5,657 nucleotides of DNA, from the NCBI GenBank assembly GCA_937921805.1, contig CAKZUS010000324.1, forward strand, positions 1 to 5,657. The letters run 5' to 3'. A model generated the notes under the pieces. It had not been told where the DNA came from, did no database searches, and saw only the letters and a program-made list of their open reading frames with translations. The DNA comes from an uncultured Granulosicoccaceae bacterium (GTDB lineage Bacteria > Pseudomonadota > Gammaproteobacteria > JABXHR01). The position numbers and the translations under genes are program-made. Below are positions 1-5,345 of this stretch, in pieces; the first letter of the stretch is position 1; the number at the start of each line of letters is the position of its first letter.

Positions 1-887
1 ACCCGCGCGGTGTGGTCAAAGCCGTCAATGGCCACCCCGAGGATATCCATGTGCGCTTTTATCGCCGCGCCTTCGCATGCTGGCAGCGCTGGTGGCAACA
101 CTACGGCGATGGAGTCACAGCGCAATATGGCGTCGCAGAGCTTGGCAACGCCGCCGCCCCCGCGCCGTATGAGCTCGCCTATTCTATCTCGCAGCTTCAG
201 GCACAAATCGGCGTCGCGCCACGGCGAGGTGGGCTGTGGCTGCCTAGCGCCGCCAATATTTCTCCCAGAGCATGGTGCGCGGCGCTGCTGCGCCATCGGC
301 GTATTCGCCTACGGATCGCGCATTTTCAGATGGGCCGCCCCGGTGTTCCCGTGGGCTACGATGCCGTAGTCATCGCCACGGCCAGCCCTGGCCCTTGGAT
401 TACGCCAGTGCGCTCGCAGCTGAGCTATATCGAGCCGCTAGCTCCCCTCTCGCATGCCCTCACGGGCGACGGCTATATTATTCCTGCTGCGGATTATTGG
501 TGTGTCGGCGCGACCCATCAGCGCGGTGCTCTAGAGTCTGCGCTCTGTGAACGGGACAATACGAGCAACCTTGCGAAATTGTCACGACTACTGGCCGACG
601 CCCCCCCTGCTCGGGTTATCGGCGCCCGCGCTGCCCTGCGCGCGACCACCCCAGATCGGCTTCCTATCGCAGGGGCTGTCGCCGTGGCGGAGCGCCGTGA
701 CATCCGCTATCTCCCTGGTTTATATTGCCTAACAGGGCTAGGAGGGCGGGGCCTGTGCAGTGCGTCGCTATGCGCTGAGACGCTGTGCGCACAGCTACTG
801 GGAGTGCAGCCATCGCAGCAAAGTTCTCTGCAGGCGACCCTGCACACGGCGCGATTTGCCCTAAAAAAACTATGGCGAGACACTTGA
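1..887 (+). CDS. mnmC: MnmC C-terminal FAD-dependent oxidoreductase domain, 5' end cut by window edge
   Basis: This is the 3' part of the bifunctional tRNA enzyme MnmC. Its FAD domain oxidatively removes the carboxymethyl group of cmnm5(s2)U34 to give nm5(s2)U34, which the N-terminal methyltransferase domain then methylates. The frame is open from the window edge (first whole codon at base 3), so the GTG at 12 is not a real start. About 294 residues are visible and the dinucleotide-binding N-terminal part is missing. The call rests on family-like segments: a GYIIPA...CVGATHQR stretch, RATTPDRLPIAGAV, and the near-terminal GLGGRGLCSASLCAETLCAQLLG, which closely resembles the end of E. coli MnmC (recalled GSRGLCSAPLCAEI). 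The protein ends in TGA. Whether the methyltransferase domain is fused upstream cannot be seen. Another DAO-family oxidoreductase is possible but less likely. Confidence 0.82.
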   Translation, partial: PRGVVKAVNGHPEDIHVRFYRRAFACWQRWWQHYGDGVTAQYGVAELGNAAAPAPYELAYSISQLQAQIGVAPRRGGLWLPSAANISPRAWCAALLRHRRIRLRIAHFQMGRPGVPVGYDAVVIATASPGPWITPVRSQLSYIEPLAPLSHALTGDGYIIPAADYWCVGATHQRGALESALCERDNTSNLAKLSRLLADAPPARVIGARAALRATTPDRLPIAGAVAVAERRDIRYLPGLYCLTGLGGRGLCSASLCAETLCAQLLGVQPSQQSSLQATLHTARFALKKLWRDT

Positions 888-941
888 TTTCTACCCCAAT
901 AAAACAATAAGGTAGCGCTTGAGAGAGACAAGGATGGACAA

Positions 942-1385
942 ATGGCGATAGGACTCCAGCCACCGTGGTGCGATGCGCTAGGTATTCGCAGCGGGATGCG
1001 GGTGTATCTTCGCAACATCCCTGCGTCGTATATGCAGTGGATTCAGCCCATTCCCGATGACGTGCGGCTATTGACCCGCCGCGTAGGCCCCATTGACGTG
1101 GGTCATGTGTTCACCCGGCGCCGTATCGAGCTGATCTCTCAGCTCGAAGGCATGTCGAAGCGCCTGGCTGACGATGGTCGCGTATGGGTTTCGTGGCCAA
1201 CGCCTTATTCGGCCATCCCGACCGAGCTGAACGAGCGCAATGTGGTGACCCTCGCCCTTCAGCACGGCCTTCAGGTTTTGCGCCTACAACAGCTCAACGC
1301 GCAGTGGTTTGCGCTGGAGTTATCGGTTTTTGGCGCCAAGCGACCGCGCAAGCAATTACTCGTAGCAGAAGAAGCGGTCCCCTAA
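942..1385 (+). CDS. DUF3052-like small protein, function unknown
   Basis: A 147-residue soluble protein with no signal peptide or membrane segment. I recognise a DUF3052-type pattern: an early glycine turn and strand (GMRVYLRNIP, residues 18-27), a central strand with a tryptophan (RVWVSWP, 80-86) followed by the AIPTELNERNV segment (91-101), and a late QWFALELSV strand (121-129). The alternating strand and helix pattern suggests a Rossmann-like fold, but I see no catalytic motif and do not assign an activity. The ATG is preceded by AGGA at 931-934 with a 7-nt spacer, which supports this start. It begins 54 nt after mnmC on the same strand with no evident terminator between, so co-transcription is plausible. 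The C-terminus is basic (GAKRPRK, 131-137) and then acidic. The TAA stop lies in a 12-bp repeat that supplies a second in-frame TAA. Confidence 0.75.
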   Translation: MAIGLQPPWCDALGIRSGMRVYLRNIPASYMQWIQPIPDDVRLLTRRVGPIDVGHVFTRRRIELISQLEGMSKRLADDGRVWVSWPTPYSAIPTELNERNVVTLALQHGLQVLRLQQLNAQWFALELSVFGAKRPRKQLLVAEEAVP

Positions 1386-1403
1386 AGGCCCTTCTAAAGG
1401 CCT
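1382..1403. repeat. 12-bp-period direct repeat over a stop codon
   Basis: CTAAAGGCC occurs at 1382-1390 and again at 1394-1402, a spacing of exactly 12 bases. The first copy contains the TAA stop of the DUF3052-like gene (1383-1385) and the second places another TAA in the same frame at 1395-1397. AGGCC at 1386-1390 can also pair with GGCCT at 1399-1403 around an 8-nt loop. That is too weak, and lacks a T tract, to be called a terminator. Confidence 0.7.
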
Positions 1404-1408
1404 CAGAA

Positions 1409-1424
1409 TGTGCACCTGTGCACA
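1409..1424. promoter_or_regulatory. Perfect 16-bp dyad, possible operator
   Basis: TGTGCAC-CT-GTGCACA is a perfect inverted repeat with 7-bp arms and a 2-bp centre. The centre is too short for a stable hairpin loop, so the form fits a homodimeric DNA-binding site better than a terminator. It lies 24 nt after the DUF3052-like stop and 71 nt before the PAP2 start codon, in the only upstream gap that gene has. The regulator is unknown, and a chance palindrome remains possible. Confidence 0.4.
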
Positions 1425-1495
1425 GCCTCTGCGCAATGTTCATCAGCTTTGCTGCATAGTGCCGTCATGGTATCCAACAACAATGAAAATATCTT

Positions 1496-2023
1496 ATGAG
1501 CACGACGCAGCAGCACCTCACTCGGCTAGACGTATTCGAACATAAATTCTGCGTCATGGCTAACACCTGGGCTGACCACCCCAACATCCGCGCATTGTTT
1601 GTGAGCGCGAGTCGCTGCGGTGACGGCCTGCTCTGGGCCTGCCTGATCACCTACTTCGCTGCGATTCCCGCAACGCGCCAGCTCGCACTGGTGCTCACGT
1701 GCACGGGACTTATCAATGCCTTGATTTACCGGATATTCAAGCAACAAACACTACGCCAAAGACCCTGCGACGCATGGCCCGACATCGTCGCGCTGACCCC
1801 GCCGCTGGATCGCTATAGCTTTCCCAGCGGCCATACGCTGCATGCCATGGGATTTTCGCTATTAATCGCGCACGTCCTGCCGGTGTTGGGAACGATTTTA
1901 CTGGGTGTGGCGGGGCTGATTGCCCTCTCGCGCGTCGTCACAGGGTTGCATTATCCCAGCGACGTACTCGCCGCTATCGCCATTGCCATCGTCAGCAGCA
2001 ATACAGCGATTCCGTTTCTCTAA
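1496..2023 (+). CDS. PAP2-family membrane phosphatase
   Basis: A 175-residue integral inner-membrane protein of the type 2 phosphatidic acid phosphatase superfamily. Members hydrolyse lipid phosphates or pyrophosphates such as phosphatidate, phosphatidylglycerol phosphate or undecaprenyl pyrophosphate. All three family motifs are intact: K82-x6-R89-P90, PSGH at 110-113 (catalytic-base histidine 113), and S145-R146-x5-H152-x3-D156 (nucleophile histidine 152). Hydrophobic segments lie at about 43-58, 62-80, 115-130, 131-146 and 157-168. The substrate cannot be told from sequence; undecaprenyl pyrophosphate recycling or phospholipid metabolism are the usual options. The start is less certain than the rest: the ATG at 1496 has no good Shine-Dalgarno sequence, but the next in-frame ATG (1556) has none either. 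The gene starts 110 nt after the DUF3052-like gene and converges on lipA. Confidence 0.88.
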   Translation: MSTTQQHLTRLDVFEHKFCVMANTWADHPNIRALFVSASRCGDGLLWACLITYFAAIPATRQLALVLTCTGLINALIYRIFKQQTLRQRPCDAWPDIVALTPPLDRYSFPSGHTLHAMGFSLLIAHVLPVLGTILLGVAGLIALSRVVTGLHYPSDVLAAIAIAIVSSNTAIPFL

Positions 2024-2065
2024 TTGCGCTTCTCTATCGCGTCCATGCTGCGCGCCGCCACAGAC

Positions 2066-2097
2066 AACCTAGTGAAAACCTAGTGACAACCTAGAGA
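2066..2097. repeat. Three-copy 11-bp tandem repeat between convergent genes
   Basis: AACCTAGTGA is exact at 2066-2075 and 2077-2086 and appears with one change (AACCTAGAGA) at 2088-2097, so the period is 11 bases. Each copy contains CTAG, and the centres lie about one DNA helical turn apart. The array is in the 142-bp gap between the convergent PAP2 gene and lipA, beginning 43 nt after the PAP2 stop. It has no coding role that I can see. Replication slippage or in-phase protein binding are both possible. Confidence 0.8.
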
Positions 2098-2110
2098 CCC
2101 ATTGCCGCCT

Positions 2111-2120
2111 GCCTGCAGGC
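2111..2120. other. 10-bp perfect palindrome in convergent gap
   Basis: GCCTGCAGGC reads the same on both strands and lies 46-55 bases beyond the lipA stop (TAG at 2166-2168). It is flanked by further short GGCC and GCCT pieces that could pair in several ways. There is no loop and no T-rich tail on either strand, so it does not qualify as an intrinsic terminator. It is recorded because no better transcription end signal is visible between the two convergent genes. Confidence 0.35.
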
Positions 2121-2165
2121 TCATAGGCCCACAGGAGCAGCGCCTGGCCGGGGACAACACAGCCA

Positions 2166-3134
2166 CTAGGCAGAGGCGAGGACCTGCGAAGCTTGCTGGT
2201 CAGCATGATAAGACGAGCGCACCATCGGCCCGGAGGCTACGTGCGTAAAGCCTATCTCATACCCATAGACCGCCAGCTGATCAAATTCCTCTGGCGTGAC
2301 ATAGCGCGTCACTGGCAAATGATCTCGACTCGGCTGAAGGTACTGCCCTAGAGTGAGCATATCCACATCGTGCGCGCGTAGATCGCGCATCACTTGTCGC
2401 ACTTCGTCCAGCTCCTCGCCCACACCCAGCATCAGCCCCGATTTAGTTTTCACGCTAGGGAAACGCTGCTTATACGCCTCCAGTAAATCCAGCGACCAAT
2501 CATAATCCGAGCCTGGACGCACTGCGCGATAGCGACTGGGAACGGTCTCTAGGTTGTGGTTAAACACATCGGGCGGCACGCGCAACGCATCGAGTGCTCG
2601 CTCCATGCGGCCGCGAAAATCAGGCACCAGCACCTCGATGCGGGTACGCGGATGCCGCTCGCGGATAGCCTGAATGCACTCGGAGAAATGCGCAGCGCCC
2701 CCGTCACGCAGATCATCTCGATCTACCGACGTCACCACCACGTAGTCCAACCCCAAAATCGCGACGGCATTGGCCAGTTGCGCAGGTTCATCCGGATCTA
2801 GCGCATTCGGGCGCCCGTGCGAGACATCGCAAAACGGGCAACGTCGCGTACAGATATCGCCCATGATCATAAACGTCGCAGTGCCGTGGCTAAAGCACTC
2901 GCCCAAGTTGGGACAACTGGCCTCCTCGCATACGGAGTGCAGGTTGTGCTCGCGCAGCAAGCGTTTGATTTCGGTCACACGCGGCGTATGACTCACCTTC
3001 GCGCGGATCCACGAGGGTTTGCGCAATACGGTTTCGCTGCGCTGGACTTTTACGGGAATACGCGCGAGCTTCGCCGCCCCGCGCTGATGGCCTTCGGCAT
3101 CGCTGCGAGAAGGGGCATTATAGGTCTCGGTCAT
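2166..3134 (-). CDS. lipA: Lipoyl synthase (radical SAM)
   Basis: LipA inserts two sulfur atoms at C6 and C8 of protein-bound octanoyl groups to form lipoyl cofactors in the cytosol. The chosen ATG (3132-3134) gives 322 residues, close to the E. coli enzyme (321). A GAGG Shine-Dalgarno (3141-3144) sits 6 nt upstream. A longer reading from 3200 would add 22 residues inside lipB and is unlikely. The auxiliary sulfur-donor cluster is C69-x4-C74-x5-C80, the radical SAM cluster C95-x3-C99-x2-C102, and the C-terminal RSSY motif lies at 306-309. GVGE and TLGQYLQPS segments are also present. The N-terminal half carries RIPVKV and RKPSWIR, typical of gammaproteobacterial LipA. The start overlaps the lipB end by 17 bp, so translation is probably coupled. 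Every key residue I can check is present. Confidence 0.98.
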   Translation of the reverse strand: MTETYNAPSRSDAEGHQRGAAKLARIPVKVQRSETVLRKPSWIRAKVSHTPRVTEIKRLLREHNLHSVCEEASCPNLGECFSHGTATFMIMGDICTRRCPFCDVSHGRPNALDPDEPAQLANAVAILGLDYVVVTSVDRDDLRDGGAAHFSECIQAIRERHPRTRIEVLVPDFRGRMERALDALRVPPDVFNHNLETVPSRYRAVRPGSDYDWSLDLLEAYKQRFPSVKTKSGLMLGVGEELDEVRQVMRDLRAHDVDMLTLGQYLQPSRDHLPVTRYVTPEEFDQLAVYGYEIGFTHVASGPMVRSSYHADQQASQVLASA

Positions 3135-3783
3135 GAGGCACCTCGTCAGGGGGCAAAAGAGAATCGACTTGCCAATGCAATGTTTCGTCCAAGGCGGCAC
3201 CTAGAGCGACGCTCAGTGCGCGCGCCGCCGCGTTCCAGCTCCAATTCAGACCCAACTCGTGGCATTGAGTCACCGCCATTCCAGCATAACCGCAGGGATT
3301 GATGCGTGCAAAAGGAGCCAGATCCATATTCACGTTGAGCGCTAGGCCGTGGTAGCTACAACCCCGGCGAATGCGCAGGCCCAGGGCAGCAATTTTTTTA
3401 TCGCCCACATACACCCCTGGCGCATCGCGCCGCGCGTACGCTGTAATACCCTGCTCGGCGAGCACTGCCACGACGCACTGCTCCAAAATCTGCACCAAAG
3501 CCCGCACGCCGAGATCATGCCGGCGCAAGTCAAGCAAGGGATAAAGCACCACCTGCCCTGGGCCGTGGTAGGTCACCTGTCCGCCTCGATCAATCTGCAC
3601 GACGGGTATATCACCCGCATCAAGTACATGCTCAGGGCGCCCAGCTTGCCCTTGGGTAAAGACAGGAGCGTGCTCCACCCACCACAGCTGATCAATACTG
3701 TGCTGATCGCGCGCATCAGTAAAGTCGCGCATAGCTTGCCACACCGCCCGATAATCCGCTCCCGCCACGCGACGCACTATCAC
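3118..3783 (-). CDS. lipB: Octanoyltransferase LipB
   Basis: LipB moves the octanoyl group from octanoyl-acyl carrier protein to the target lysine of lipoyl domains, the step before LipA. The 221-residue protein (E. coli 213) has the RGGQVTYHGPGQ motif at 66-77, the acyl-carrying cysteine in INPCGYAGM (C164), and the catalytic lysine region GDKKIAALGLRIRRGCSYHGL, with K130 the likely partner. The start is GTG: its bases form GTGA with the TGA stop of the upstream ybeD gene, a 4-bp overlap. The ATG just upstream is in the ybeD frame. A second GTG two codons downstream is an alternative. The two lysines are coded in a run of seven A (3393-3399 on the plus strand as T). The 3' end overlaps lipA by 17 bp. 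Expression probably depends on upstream translation. Confidence 0.97.
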   Translation of the reverse strand: MIVRRVAGADYRAVWQAMRDFTDARDQHSIDQLWWVEHAPVFTQGQAGRPEHVLDAGDIPVVQIDRGGQVTYHGPGQVVLYPLLDLRRHDLGVRALVQILEQCVVAVLAEQGITAYARRDAPGVYVGDKKIAALGLRIRRGCSYHGLALNVNMDLAPFARINPCGYAGMAVTQCHELGLNWSWNAAARALSVALGAALDETLHWQVDSLLPPDEVPHDRDL

Positions 3784-4052
3784 AGTGCCATCTTCACCTT
3801 GGGATCGGCGCTCAATTGGCGGTATAAATCGTCTAGCTCGTCGCGATTATGCGCCGTAAAGCTAGCTGTGATCGCGATATAGCTGCCGGCCTTACTGGGG
3901 CGCGTTTGTATGCTCAGCGTCTCTGGGGCGGCAATACGGGCACGCACCCGGTTCTCGATATGTCCGGGTAATTCTGGCGTTTTGAGGCCGATGGCTTTGA
4001 GTGCGAACTCACAGGGGAATTCGAGCAGCTCTGGGTCTGCTTGATCGCTCAT
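3780..4052 (-). CDS. ybeD: YbeD/DUF493 family protein
   Basis: A 90-residue cytosolic protein of the DUF493 family (E. coli YbeD, 87 residues), an ACT-like small fold of uncertain role. Recognisable segments are the N-terminal ELLEFPCEFALKAIG (residues 9-23), the SKAGSYIAITASF strand (53-65), and the ending LYRQLSADPKVKMAL, which parallels the E. coli end (EELGKIDIVRMVL, recalled). The position between dacA and lipB is the conserved one, and its TGA overlaps the lipB GTG start. The AGGAG nearest its ATG is 13 nt away, longer than optimal. A nine-codon leader ORF instead ends on the start codon in an ATGA overlap, suggesting coupled initiation. A regulatory link to lipoate or cell-wall synthesis is inferred from neighbours only. 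Confidence 0.93.
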   Translation of the reverse strand: MSDQADPELLEFPCEFALKAIGLKTPELPGHIENRVRARIAAPETLSIQTRPSKAGSYIAITASFTAHNRDELDDLYRQLSADPKVKMAL

Positions 4053-4078
4053 AATTGCGCTGTCGCTCCTGTCATCAT
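4049..4078 (-). CDS. Candidate nine-codon leader ORF (MMTGATAQL) upstream of ybeD
   Basis: Too short for routine gene calling, this frame reads two ATG codons then ACA GGA GCG ACA GCG CAA TTA TGA. It has a purine-rich ribosome site, GGAAGAG (4086-4092), 7 nt before the first ATG. Its TGA overlaps the ybeD ATG as ATGA, the classic arrangement for terminating ribosomes to restart. The AGGAG serving ybeD lies inside it. The peptide has no recognisable motif or run of one amino acid, so if real the act of translation is the likely function. It could be accidental, because short ORFs are common. Confidence 0.4.
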   Translation of the reverse strand: MMTGATAQL

Positions 4079-4085
4079 TTATTCA

Positions 4086-4092
4086 CTCTTCC
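4086..4092 (-). promoter_or_regulatory. Shine-Dalgarno-like site GGAAGAG for the leader ORF
   Basis: Read on the minus strand, GGAAGAG lies 7 nt before the paired ATG codons at 4078-4073. That is better spacing than the AGGAG (4066-4070) has to the ybeD ATG (13 nt). It sits inside a stretch that is about 74% purine from 4153 to 4053, so its resemblance to a ribosome site may partly reflect that composition. Confidence 0.35.
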
Positions 4093-4120
4093 GCTCGCTC
4101 TCTCTTCGCTCTCGGGCTGT

Positions 4121-4156
4121 CTTGCTGCCTATCTTGCTGCCTATCTTGCTGCTCTA
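4121..4156 (-). repeat. 12-bp tandem repeat spanning the dacA stop
   Basis: On the plus strand CTTGCTGCCTAT is exact at 4121-4132 and 4133-4144, and a third, diverged unit CTTGCTGCTCTA lies at 4145-4156. The third unit contains the dacA stop codon (TAG on the minus strand, 4156-4154). Because the period is a multiple of three, the dacA frame continues as a repeated Ser-Lys-Ile-Gly unit after the stop. The array fills the first part of the 101-nt dacA-ybeD gap. Its origin by slippage is an inference. Confidence 0.8.
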
Positions 4157-5287
4157 CCAAGGCAGTAGTTGCAACACCGTGTCGCGCGCCTTCTCCCACA
4201 GCCCCCCTTCGGCCACGCCAGACTGAGCAATAACGTCTTGCTCTGCTATCACGTCCTCCCCTGAATACACCGTCAGCGAGCCGACCACCTGCCCCGCTTC
4301 GACGGGAGCCGTCAGATTTGCGCGCAATTGCGCTTGGGTTTTGATATTGTTATCGCCGCGCGCAATAGTGACATAGACATCATCAGCGACGCCGACGGCA
4401 ACACTGTCCGTCTCGCCCATCCATACTTTTAGATTTTCTAGTTGCTTGCTGCGATCAAATAATTTGCGCGTCTCAAAAAAACGATACCCATAGGCCAACA
4501 AACGCTCGGTCTCAGCGCTGCGTTTTTCGTCGCTTTTTGTCCCCATCACCACGCTGATCAAACGCATGCCATCGCGCTCAGCCGAGGCGACCAGGCTATA
4601 GCCAGAAGACTCTGTATGTCCGGTCTTGATCCCGTCCACACTGCGATCGCGGGTCAGCAAGGCGTTGCGATTTTTTTGCGTGATGTCATTAAACGTAAAG
4701 TTGTCTTCAGAATACAGGGCGTAGTCTTCGGGGAAATCCCGAATCAACGCTTTCGCCAAAATCGCCATGTCATAGGCGGTGGTGTAGTGCTGGCGCGCAG
4801 GCATACCGGTGGAATTTGCAAACTCGCTATTGCTCAGCCCCAGGTGTGCAGCATAGGCGTTCATCAAGTCAGAAAAACTCGCCTCGCTACCGGCCACGTA
4901 CTCGGCCAGCGCGACGCTCGCATCATTACCCGACTGAATAATCATGCCTTGGATCAAGTCATCGACCGACACCCGCTTATCGACTTCGATAAACATCTTC
5001 GAGCCGCCCATGCGCCAGGCTTTTTCACTGATCAACACTTCATCATCGCGCTGGAAACTGCCTTTTCGCAGCTCATCACTGACAATATATGAGGTCATCA
5101 TTTTGGTGAGGCTGGCAGGCTCTACGCGCTTGTCAGCATTGTGTTCGACCAGAACGCGCCCACTGTGATAGTCCATCAGCAGATAACTGACCGCGCTCAA
5201 CAGCGGTGGATCAGGAATCGGACGCGGCACATCGGCCCACGCGCTAGGCGCGCAGACTAACAACAAAATAGCGAGTCTAAAAGGCAT
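4154..5287 (-). CDS. dacA: D-alanyl-D-alanine carboxypeptidase (PBP5/6 type)
   Basis: A periplasmic, membrane-tethered penicillin-binding protein that trims the terminal D-Ala from peptidoglycan pentapeptides and so limits cross-linking and shapes the cell. The 377 residues (E. coli PBP5: 403) begin with a signal peptide, positively charged R4 then a hydrophobic core, with likely cleavage after AWA at residue 18. Active-site motifs are complete: SLTK with S59 and K62, S119-G-N121, and K221-T-G223. A C-terminal beta-rich domain (about 275-355) is followed by an amphipathic tail, GGLWEKARDTVLQLLPW, the usual peripheral membrane anchor. The ATG is fixed by an in-frame TAA two codons upstream; only a weak GAGCAG precedes it. 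It starts 58 nt after rlpA. dacC would be an equally valid paralogue name, but beside rlpA, ybeD and lipB the dacA name fits best. Confidence 0.96.
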   Translation of the reverse strand: MPFRLAILLLVCAPSAWADVPRPIPDPPLLSAVSYLLMDYHSGRVLVEHNADKRVEPASLTKMMTSYIVSDELRKGSFQRDDEVLISEKAWRMGGSKMFIEVDKRVSVDDLIQGMIIQSGNDASVALAEYVAGSEASFSDLMNAYAAHLGLSNSEFANSTGMPARQHYTTAYDMAILAKALIRDFPEDYALYSEDNFTFNDITQKNRNALLTRDRSVDGIKTGHTESSGYSLVASAERDGMRLISVVMGTKSDEKRSAETERLLAYGYRFFETRKLFDRSKQLENLKVWMGETDSVAVGVADDVYVTIARGDNNIKTQAQLRANLTAPVEAGQVVGSLTVYSGEDVIAEQDVIAQSGVAEGGLWEKARDTVLQLLPW

Positions 5288-5326
5288 ACATTACTGCTCG
5301 ATTGCGCTCAGAAAATAAAGAGAGAA

Positions 5327-5339
5327 CCCATCAATTGGG
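5327..5339 (-). terminator. Very weak hairpin with T-rich tail between rlpA and dacA
   Basis: On the minus strand, just after the rlpA stop, CCCA and TGGG can pair around a 5-nt loop and are followed by a pyrimidine- and T-rich run (TTCTCTCTTTATTTTC). A 4-bp stem is too short for an efficient terminator. At most it might reduce read-through from rlpA into dacA. No convincing promoter for dacA is visible in the 58-nt gap. Confidence 0.15.
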
Positions 5340-5345
5340 ACGAGT

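Noticed and set aside
12..369. Complete-gene starts near the left edge (GTG at 12 and an ATG frame at 10)
   Set aside because: The mnmC frame is open past the edge and the visible part lacks the FAD-binding N-terminus, so the gene is truncated by the window. The other frame is a shadow.
1449..1476. Promoter for the PAP2 gene (TTGCTG, 16-nt spacer, TATCCA)
   Set aside because: Only three of six bases match in each box; not distinguishable from chance.
2024..2165. Intrinsic terminator between the convergent PAP2 gene and lipA
   Set aside because: Short pairings exist around the GCCTGCAGGC palindrome, but there is no stable stem followed by a T tract on either strand.
3135..3200. Longer lipA start at 3200
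   Set aside because: It would add 22 residues unlike any LipA N-terminus and lie deeper inside lipB. The ATG at 3134 has a GAGG site 6 nt upstream and gives the usual length.
2817..3302. Plus-strand open frame (161 codons) opposite lipA and lipB
   Set aside because: Arg- and Ala-rich composition typical of antisense frames in GC-rich genes, with no ribosome site or motif.
3349..3882. Long plus-strand open frame (177 codons) opposite lipB and ybeD
   Set aside because: It lies wholly antisense to two well-supported genes, shows no family-like motif and crosses their boundary. It is a shadow frame.
4616..5092. Plus-strand open frame (158 codons) opposite dacA
   Set aside because: Antisense to dacA, whose active-site motifs are intact in the same stretch; the antisense product has no recognisable domain.
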